From positions 28,355,940-28,419,939 of the forward strand of contig CM119264.1 in the NCBI GenBank assembly GCA_051294375.1: a stretch of 64,000 nt of DNA. The letters run 5' to 3'. Each line of letters opens with the position of its first letter. The stretch's first letter is position 1. The DNA is from Paraspadella gotoi (taxonomy: Eukaryota > Chaetognatha). This document shows positions 48,642-61,038 of the stretch, piece by piece. A program made the translations under genes and the position numbers. The notes under the pieces were generated by a model. The model did not search any database, was not told the DNA's origin, and saw nothing but the letters and a program-made list of their open reading frames with translations.

Positions 48642-51600
48642 TCACTGAAACTCTGTCACAAGCTTCTTGGCGGCTTTGGCAATCTCGTAGGCGCACTGAA
48701 TGACGGCCTGAGTGTAGGGGGCGGCGGCGGCGGCTGAATTCGTTGACGTCATCGACGCCGTCATCGAGGCGTTGGATTCCTCCGCGCCGGATTTGGAAGC
48801 GGATTCCGGGAGAAGGCCGGCGCTGGCTAAGGCGTGATCGTGGCACTGAACTTGGAGGCGCGCGGCGCTTCCGGTGAGGGCGTGGAGCGCCTCGCAAATC
48901 GCGTCTGATTCCGGTCGTTGGGGGAAGAGCGCCGCCATGTCCCGAACGGCCAGGTATATCTTTTCCGCGCAGGGACCATACGCCGCCTCCCGACCGTCTT
49001 GGGCGGCTAACAACAACTGGAAGACAACCAAAACAAAAAAATCTGACTTTAATCTACAGTCTAGACAGGACTGACTATGTAATTGAGAATACGGATACAC
49101 TTGCTTGTTTATTGAAAGAACGTTAGGCGACTTATAAATGGACAATTTCAGCCAGCTCATAAACATTAAACAATGACAATTTTAAAGTTAAAACCAACTA
49201 TGGCCATTGGCCATAAAAGTAAAAAGTTATTTGTTTTTATCAAATTGTTTAATGTTTATGAAATGGTACGTATTTAACAGTTTTTTCAAACGACTTTAGT
49301 CTTGTTAAAATTGTCACCATATCAGCTCTCCAGATGTCACCACATGTCCTCACCTCCTGAATCTTCCTCGTGATCTTCTCCGTCTTCCGCACGACGTCTT
49401 CCTCCCGCGGTAAATACTCATGAGAGTCACGACGAACGATTTGGGCGTCGAACGTCCCCGCCGCCGGCGTTGTCGTTGTCCCGCCCACTTTGGCGCCTTC
49501 CGCGACCGGCGACGCCAAGTGACACGAGTCCGTGGGGCTGGCGTTGTCGTAGTCGGAGGCGCCTCCGGCCGAAACGCGGATCCCGGAGTCGTTGGCGGGA
49601 TGCTCTTGCTCCGTGGGGAGGAGGCGGGGTTGGGGAGGGGAGGCGCCGGGTTGGCGAGAGGAGGTGAGCGGCGGGGGGCGTTTCCTAGACGTCGGAGTGG
49701 AAGACGAAGTCCGAGGAGGCGAAAGGGCGGAGCGATCCGGCGGAGGGAGGGAGTTATCGTTGGCGTTGGAGGGCGAGGGGTTATCCACGGCGGCGGCGGC
49801 GTCCGCGGCTGTCTCGATGTGAGCGTAATCGTCGAACTGTTCCTCGTTGCAAACTTGCGGAACTTGAGCGATTGGGTTGGATTAGGCATAAGTTAAATGA
49901 ATAAATAAATAACTAATAAGCTTTATTTTAAAATTGATTCCCCCGAAAAATAACTTACTCGAGATGCCTGTGTCGAGTCCTTTCATTTTCCGCAAAGCGA
50001 CGTTTTCGTGCATCAACTTCCGCACCATGTTTTGCAGCAGGACGATTTCTTGCTTCAGTTCTCGATTAGAGACGAGAAGTTGCTGCACCCGCGTGTCGGA
50101 GAGAGTCAGCGCCTCCTTGAGCGCCACGTATTTTTCGATCGTGACCGAGTCTGCGTCTGTCACAAGAGGAGGTGGGAAGTGGGTTGTGTGACTCTTGGAC
50201 CCATTTGATTAAAATCAGGCGAAGAAAATAACTCACTGGAGAAGTCCTCGGCTTCCAAAAGTTTGACGCTCGTCCTGGGACGAGACGCGGCGGATCTCCG
50301 ACTCTCTTCGCTCATCTTTGTGCCTGCAGGAAAAAGGGATCGTGTTTTAATGTGAGAAGTTTATAAGATTTTTTTTTTTTAATAATATAAACAAAATTTA
50401 AAAGTTTACTTTTATTTAAAGCACAATATTTCGAAAACTTCTGTCTTCATAAAAGGTGCATATTTCTTGAATGTATGCACCTTTGATGAAGTCAGAAGTC
50501 TTTGAAATTTTGTGCTCTAAATAAAAGTAAAATTATGTTGTTTTCTTCAAAAAACATGAAAGATACAAATTGCCAGACAAGACCAAATAAACTTCTCATA
50601 TTGAAATAAAAAAACCTTGCCGAAATAAATTCTCTGAAAAACCAGGTGGGGTTCGGGAATTTCTACTTTCTTTCTACGCCAAGTGGCCTGACCCCTTTGG
50701 GTCTTCCCCTTACCTAGACTCAGCGCGTCGGCGTTGGACTCTTCGTCCGACGCAACGCTGTCGTAAAGAGGTTCGTCGTAGTCTTCGTCGTCGTTGGCGC
50801 CGGTTCGTCTCGAAGACCGGACGGCCCCCTTTTTCCCGAGCGCCGCCGTTAAGGAAGACGCAGGGCGACCGCAGAGGGCGCCGGTCGCGGAGGCGTTGAC
50901 GCGGGGAAAGGTTCCAGCGTGATTAGCGGCGACTGAGGGAGAGAGAGAAAAGAGAAATGGGATTTTAAAAGGAAAAATAAAAGAATGAACAGAAAAATAT
51001 CAGGGGAAAAAAATAAACTACGGAAAATATAAAAAGTAGTTATAAAGTAATTATAATATAATATAGAATAAAAGCTGATATTTTGAAATCGGACCATCAC
51101 TTAAAAGTCACAACTTATTTTTAACTAAGAGACTGACCCGTTTGAGATCGTTGACCCCCGAGAGATGACGCTGGTCCATCGTCTTCGTCGGCACCGACGT
51201 TCATCAGCGACGTGATGACGTTTTCGGCCCAAGAGGTGGCGTTGGCACCGCCGCCCCCGCTCATAGCCATGACGCCGCCGACGCCGGACGAGACCAGCAA
51301 CTCCTCGTCGCCGCCTGGCGGGCAAAAAAAACAAAAATAAATTAATTGATAATTAATCAAAATAAATTACAACTGGATCGTTTTACTGAACTACTCCAAC
51401 TTTATACTATACTATTTGTTATATGTAGTAATAGACGCATAGTTTAAAAACACGGAAAAATTTTAACCACAATAATATGACAATATGACTTCGGTTTAAT
51501 GATCACCAAAAAAAAAAATAGTCGCCTATCTTCAACTAATTTAAAATTTTTGTTATTAAAGGCGAGACGTTCAACCTGTTTGACATAAGAAGTTTGTTCA

Positions 51601-54600
51601 TATTCAAGTTTTAACATTTTATCTTGATAGGGATCATCAAGAACGATACATGACTTATCAGGAGAGAACATATGGTTCGTCGATCACGTCCGGACGAACA
51701 GAGAACACAGGCGAATGGGTTGAGGTATTTCGTCACCGCCATCCCCTTTCGAGGCTTAGAAATCTCCATGTTCTGATTTTTTAAATCATTTTTCGTTCAA
51801 GTTTTTTTGTTTTTTTTAAACAGGGAAACGTTTGGCGTTCGTTTCTTAAAGTGAGTGAGAGAGAGAGAGAGAGAGAGAGCGCACTTGAGAAAAAGGCTGT
51901 GTGAAAAACCACTTCATAAGATTTCGAGATTAAATTCAGTTGAAAAAGCGTAAAATGACGATGACGTAGCGTCCAGAGTCGAGGATGACGAAAGACTTAA
52001 AAGGAGAAAAAAACTTGGAATCAACTCGAGTGTATTTCTTTCTTTTCAGAATTGAATGTTTTTTTTCTCGGCCTATTCACCGAAACTTTTCTCTGTGTGA
52101 AGGGGCAAAATCACTGGGTGACTCACGATCCCTCTCTTCCTCTCTACACTCTACTTTCTCTTGTATTTGTTTTGGGCGGATTTAAAAAAACCCGAAGGAC
52201 TTGAACTTTCTCGAAACAAAAACAGTGTTGTTAAAAGTAATTAGAGCTACACGTTTCAGGAATAAGAGCCAAGTAGCTGAAATTAGCCCCAATTCTGACA
52301 TTATCATCACTCAGTCTTCTTTAATATTCAAGTTTAATTTTATGAACAAATTTTTTTAAAAAATTAGGAAAAAGAGGAAAAAAATCAAACTTTGTAGTCA
52401 GTAGTAGGTCTCCCGCTTTGCAATGGACAGAAAAGTTGAAGAGATAAAAGTGAAAATCCAAGAGCCACTTTCAAAAAAAATTTAGGTCCCGTCAACGGAC
52501 ATGTTTAATTCACCGAGAGAAAACAAATGTTTAAAGTAAAGGATATGCTTTAAAACAACGTCGGACCAAAAGCACCCTTTTTTTTTTCTGGCCCATGGAT
52601 GATGGGCAAAAACAATCAAGATTAATTAATTCAATGAGCGATTGGTCTACTTTTTTTTCCACTTAATTCATTGGTTTCTATCAGCGATCGATGCGAAGCT
52701 TTATGTGATTTTCTTCCCCCCCCCTTTTTTTTTTGTAAGAGAAAAACTTGTGCCCGATATCTAAAAAAACGCATTGAATCATTAGATTTCTGGTTTAGAT
52801 TTGTGGGCGTGGCTCGAACAGACGTCGATCGAAAACCGCGAGGATTGATGTAAAACGATGAAAAGAAAAATTAATGAGAGCAACAAAACCAAGTTTTTTT
52901 TTTAACTCTCACCATTTTTGACTCCGTTCACGTGAGCGACCATAGAAAAGTAGGAGTCTTCGTCTTCGGCGACGGCATCGTAAATCGGTTCCTCCAACGT
53001 CGACTCCAACGTCACGACTCCGTCCGACTCCATCGTCTGAGATCGACAAAAAAATTCACTGTACTGGAGATTTAAATATAAAGTTAAATAAATTTCTATT
53101 TTTTAAATCTGAAAGACGAAAGGTTAAAAAAAAAAAAATTTGGAAGCGATCCAGAGTAAACAGCGGGTCGGTTCACCATGGTTTAAATTAAAAAGGATAA
53201 AATTAAACATTAAAAAAACTTATCTCGGGTAATATTGACGGAGCATGAGCCTTTTTTTACCTGATCCCGACCGCGACTGGCTGCGGCGGCGGCGAGGTGG
53301 TCCTGCGCCAGCCACCGCGGCAGCCCGTCGCCCTCGCCCAGCTGCAGAGGCGGCGGAAGTCCGAGTTGGCGACGTTTAGCGTCGGTTAAAATGTCGAGGA
53401 TCAAAGTTGAGAATTCCCGTTTGTTGAATCGGGCCAACTTTTGACGACCTGATTACGAAAAGGAAATCGTTACGAGGGAAGTGATTGGTCAAAGAGCGTC
53501 ACGTGACAATCAACAACAACAAAAGACGTTACCTTGATTGCGCGTGGCAGAGAGCTCCTGGTTGACGGGAAGAAAGGGCACGGCCCCATCCAACACCAAA
53601 TTGGCATTGACGACAGAGTTTTGGAGGGACAACCAAATGTCGTCAGTCTCCCGACGATCGACCTGATTGGTATTAAAAGTGTGAGAGAAGATGTATTTTC
53701 AAATATTATTGATGGAATGATTGCAGGGTCCAGCTATGTTATGATCTTATATGATAGCCTGTCCAAAGTCAGGGGCAGGATAGCTTACTTATTGAATAAA
53801 AGGATAATATTCTATTGGTTCTTTTAGTGACAGACTTTCTATTTAATGAAAAATCTTCTCACGAAGAAGTTTTTCCTCACCTCATCGTAAACATCCATGG
53901 CGAGCTCTTCGAAGAGATGGTTGCTCAAGGCCTGCAACTTTTTCCTGGCGGCCTTGGCGAACTCGGAATGATCGAGCAGAGAGCTGTGAGGCTGGAACAC
54001 TTGATCCTGCGTCGGGGGCACGTCCGGAATGATAAAGTGCTGTCCGCTAGAGTGATCGGGCTTGCGGCCGCAGAGGAAGAAGGTCAGTCGATCTAATTGG
54101 TCGAATCCGTTAATTGCTTGGCTCTGTGATATTCATTAATTAACCACACTATTCAAGGCCTACCGGTTAATTCAAAGGCCATTTCGACAAGACGCTCGGC
54201 GAGTTCGGCGTGGCCAAAGTCTCGCGCCACCTCCACGGGGGATTTGCCGCTCGAATCGAGGGCGCCGGGATCCGCGCCGTAAACTACGAGAAGCTCCACC
54301 TTATTTTAAAACAAAATGTTTTTTCAATTCATTCAGCTAAATTTTATTCAATTTTTAAGTAGTAAATATAGTTTTCTCTTTTCTTCCCCCCCCCCACGGC
54401 CTTCTCTCGCTCTCTCTGTCTCCTCTCTCTCCTCTCTCTCTCTCAGTATAATCGAAGAGAGCCGGTTCATTAGCACCTGGTAGAAATAACTAGGAAAGAA
54501 TTGATTATTGAATCACCCTCGCTATTTACTAAGGCGAACCAAATAACGTCTTTGTCTCTGGGGAAAACAAATTTTTACATCTGGCCAATTTTTAGCCAAC

Positions 54601-55920
54601 AAACACGGAAAAATAAATCCCCACTAAAAAGTTAAACCTTGAGGCAATATCGATTTTTTTAAATCTAATGTTCCGGGATGAATGAAGAAACCGAATCAGT
54701 TTGGTTGAAAAATCATTGACCTTGAATGGAGTGTTGGTCCGTTTAATCAAAGCCGATAGTTCAAGGCAGTTGCCCTCGACTTTTCAAAGAGAAATAAATA
54801 TACATCAGAACATTTTGACGGGTGATATTTCATCGGGCCGCGAGGAACTCCCGCCCCCCACACCGAGTTGTTTATTTACATAATGCGTATAAGAAAATAA
54901 ATATCCGGGGAATGAAAATACGTAAGACCTCGGAATTCAAAAGAACGAGCAAGAATTCAAAGAAGCAATTACGGGACAAACCTGAACTCTCTTGATGGAC
55001 CAATTGCAGCCAACCTCTTTTTCCCTACCTGCAAATGTTGTCCGGCTTTGACGGCGACGTGGATTGGCATGTTCCCGCGTTCCGGATGAACAAAGTTTGG
55101 ATCGGCGCCCAGCGCCAAGAGTCGAAGACACGTTTCCAAATTCTCCGTCCTCACGCAGGAATGGAGTTGCGCGCTGAGATCGCGCGTGGGCGAAGAGGAC
55201 GAGCCGGCCTTGAAGCTACTCGTCAGGGATGCCCCGGAGTCTCCGCCGCCGTCGGCGATGATCTTGCGGACAAAGGCCTGCGTTTGGTACTTGACCTTGA
55301 TGAAGTCGGCTTTGGTCGTGTGCGGATTGTCGCGCGGATTCGGTTTCCGGGGCCAAGGAGACTTTTCTTTGGCGCTAGAGTTGTTGGGCAATGTCGAGGA
55401 GCCAGAGGGCGCGGCCGGCTTGATTGGTGGCACGGTCTGGACGCCCACAGAGGGGGCGTTGTCAAGGAGCAGAGAATGTTCCCAGAGAGCATTGGCGGAG
55501 CCCGAACCTGAAAAATAAAATAAAATCCAAAAACCTCAGATATGGTAGGAGAAAACTAATGCGATATTAATTAAGTGGGTGACGGTTCAAAGTTGACAAA
55601 ACTACCCACCGGCCAAAGAATTAACCATTGCTATAAGCCAAGGATGCCAGGTAGATTTTTTGAGGTGTTTGACTTGAGAGATGTGACGCCCCAAGCTGCG
55701 GTGGACGGTGACGCATTCGTCGCAAATGAGGACGCATCGGTTGACGGACGCCCATTCCGGATCCGGGGTCGAACAGTCCGCGCAAGTCTCGCAGCCTGAC
55801 GGATCAACAAAATGCTTGACCAAGGTGTGCGAGGTTCAGCACTGGCTTGGACTTTTGCAACTTACCTATATTCTGAGGTGAGGGTCCAGCCCTTACCGCC
55901 AAAATCTTAGCCGGTGCCAT
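48642..55920 (-). CDS. GIT: GIT-family ArfGAP scaffold protein
   Basis: Fourteen exons join in phase (high to low): 55866-55920, 55610-55795, 55029-55507, 54164-54299, 53881-54092, 53533-53662, 53261-53448, 52913-53036, 51138-51314, 50714-50932, 50237-50323, 49959-50156, 49354-49862, 48642-49016, about 1024 residues. Domains in order: an ArfGAP zinc finger (CADC, 16 residues, CDEC) with the catalytic arginine in VHRSLGRH (Arg51); ankyrin repeats (LETCLRLLALGADPNF, VELLVVYGADPGALD); SHD repeats (KKLQALSNHLFEELAMDVYD, FNKREFSTLILDILTDAKRR); a coiled coil (50156-49959); and a paxillin-binding C-terminal domain (PCAEKIYLAVRDMAALFP, QAVIQCAYEIAKAAKKLV). GIT proteins deactivate Arf6 and hold PIX, PAK and paxillin at adhesions. 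It is longer than vertebrate GIT1 because of extra low-complexity exons. The start ATG gives a phase-matched first exon. Confidence 0.95.
51315..52912. other. GIT: GIT intron
   Basis: A 1.6 kb AT-rich intron with a (GA)n tract near 51858-51880. No further exon with matching phase was seen. Confidence 0.6.
54300..55028. other. GIT: GIT intron inside the ankyrin region
   Basis: AT-rich, with a T/C tract at 54370-54440. It splits the ankyrin repeats between the residues HVAVKAGQHLQ and VELLVVYGAD. Confidence 0.6.
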
Positions 55921-58538
<2,618 letters not shown>

Positions 58539-58607
58539 TCACTGCGCATCTTTTGTCGCTTCCTTCTTTCTCGCCTTTTCTTTGATTTTGTCATTTTTTT
58601 GGCGCTG

Positions 58608-58643
<36 letters not shown>

Positions 58644-59507
58644 CGATTTGAGCAACAGAGGACGTTTAATTTGGTTGCCATGCTATTTTTAGCCCTACTC
58701 ACCCCTCGCTCGAATCTTCCGAACTATTTTGAGTCAATTGCAAAACAGACTTTTTTATAGACGTTCCAATTTTGTTCTGGAATGAAATGAACGACTGCAA
58801 GTAAAATTTAAATTAATCCTTCGCCGAGATTCGAATTGTAAAAACATAAAAATGTAATGAAGTTCTCACACCTTTTTGCTAAATGTGAATGTATTCGCGA
58901 TGGAACGAACGAGAGAAGCTGCACGAGACATTTTTTTCTCCATATTTTTTGAAGTTTTCTAAAATGTTTTATAGAGGGATTGGGTTAAAGCTGGGAAAAT
59001 ATTTAAAACGTTAACGATTTCAAAAAGATTTTAAGCTAGCCGTTGGTTAATTTTGATTTCAGCACCATTCTGATTTGTTTATCAGAAGGTTACCTAAATC
59101 GTAACAGTTATATAAAGCGATATAGCAGACGAATCTCTACAAGAAAGTATTCCTCGACATATTTGTTTGTACATATATTAACGAATTATTGCATAAGCGA
59201 ATGCGTATGTATATAATGAAAAAGCAAACGATTGAATAAAAAAATAGGATGAAACTATCATCTTAGCTCGCAACATAATAAATACCTTTTTTTCTGATGG
59301 AGAGTCCTTTGAACTTTCCGAATTGGAGACATTATTGATTTGTTCCGACGTCTCTTCACTCACATGATTTTCTTCGAAGGCAACGAAAATTTGTTATTTT
59401 TAAAATTAACAACTTTATAACATTTATTGTTTAAAAAGTAAGAACAAACCTCTAAAACTATTACTCATATACTCGCACGGCACAAGATAGTTTTCCAAAA
59501 AGAGCAT
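58539..59507 (-). CDS. Possible small hydrophilic protein gene
   Basis: Three segments join in phase on the - strand: 59450-59507 (ATG at 59505-59507), 59286-59371 and 58539-58604, ending in a stop at 58539-58541. They would give about 69 residues: MLFLENYLVPCEYMSNSFR, then a Ser/Glu-rich stretch (HVSEETSEQINNVSNSESSK), then a Lys-rich tail (KIKEKARKKEATKDAQ). Donors are GT and acceptors AG, but none is strong, and the last acceptor abuts an AATC array. The last segment also opens in another frame (MTKSKKRRERRKRQKM), which leaves its reading unsure. No family is recognised. Confidence 0.35.
58611..58641. repeat. (AATC)n array
   Basis: Seven to eight AATC units, the same word as the array at 3358-3485. 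Confidence 0.95.
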
Positions 59508-61038
59508 TTTTTAAAATTTATGATTTATGATGTAAGATTTGACAATAAAACAAATGTTATAAAAACCGCAAAACTGTTGAAATTTAGTTGCATTCGCACC
59601 ACAATTCAAAAACATATTTTTACCTGATTGAGTAGACAAATAATGATCGCCACCTGAAGATAAAACATCATCAAAAACTTATTTTCAATAATAACTTGGT
59701 TTTTGTCAAAAGAAACAAGACTGATGAGAGCAAAAGAAATTTATTCCGAAACATTAAAAATTAATCGTAACTTTTTTTCAAATAGTAAGTAGCAGTTTAT
59801 AACAATTTGCTACTTATCTTAAAGGAAAGAAAATATTACGCACTTTGAAATAAGTAACCCTGGAATGTCTTCCTCAATTTATGTCCAAACACAGTTCGAC
59901 AGTAAATAACTCGAGTAGAAGCAACAACAATACTCTTAGCCTTAATAAAATTTAAAACCTAAGCCGTTAAAGGATCGAGTGATAAGCCACTTTAACACGT
60001 GGCACATTAAGTTACAAATAATGAGGAAAACATGATACAGACGATTGTAACATGCTTCTTCAAAACGAGTCATGATTAACGCATGCAATTGAAGAGAAGA
60101 GCGGTACATAAACATCAGGTAAAATCAGAACCGTTAAAAACATGACGTGACAAACAATAAAAATATGCGTGTTACTTGGAGTAATGAAAAAACAAATGGT
60201 CATAAAATGGCTTGGGGAAAAAAAACTAAGTCTGAAAGCGTGATTTCACAGTTTAAATATTTTTTGACTATTTTACTTAAAGGAATAAAAGTAACAGTAA
60301 TAAAGACGAAATTTACTTATTAATCCAAATTATAACCTTAAAAAACCTTAAATGCAGTTTTTACCCCGTGTCAAAACGATAATGATAGGAAAGAAATGTT
60401 TATTGTATATTAGATATATACTTATAATAAATTTATAATATCTAGATGTTCTTTGTATAGCAATTTCAATTCGTTAATTATACATTCCCCACCATTAATA
60501 GATTTATTTGTCTAATATGTTAACATTTGATAAAAAGACGGTTTCGAGTATGTTTAGATCTAAATAAACCGTAAACTTTTTTTATTATATGAAATTTTAT
60601 GTAATGGTCTAATAAATACCCCAACTTATATTTTATGAATATATTTAAATAATTTTAAAAAAATTTAATTATGATTCGCGAATGGACACGGGGTAATGTG
60701 ATCATTAAAAAAAACTATCTTATAATTCTTAATCAATAGTGAAAAAAAAAATTTTAAGCACCGGACTTTTAAAAATGGTAAAATGTACTGTTTTAACTTT
60801 ATAAAGTATTTCCTCCAAAATCTACTATAAAAATGTTTTCATTTATTTTCATTTTTTTTCATTATTTAACCATTTAAAATTGGCATCTATCACAATACTT
60901 TTTTCGTTTGGAGTTTGGAAAAGGATAAATTTTGGGAGGGTTAAGTCTTAAAATGTAAAATCCCGATTATAATTCTAAACGATGGTGAATTATATATAAT
61001 ATAAAATAGGCACTAACACATACGTGGAACTTGAATTC
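59508..61038. other. AT-rich intergenic region
   Basis: No supported gene. TTTATT at 60842-60847, 192 bases below the ANKRD stop, reads AATAAA on the - strand and is the likely poly(A) signal of that gene. A 30-base open segment near 59625-59653 has splice-like borders but no partner. Confidence 0.6.

Noticed and set aside
49350-49896. Arg- and Pro-rich frames on both strands
   Set aside because: Shadows of GIT exon 49354-49862, whose own frame joins its neighbours in phase.
59625-59653. A 30-base exon reading VAIIICLLNQ on the minus strand
   Set aside because: Borders fit, but no neighbouring segment joins it in an open phase.
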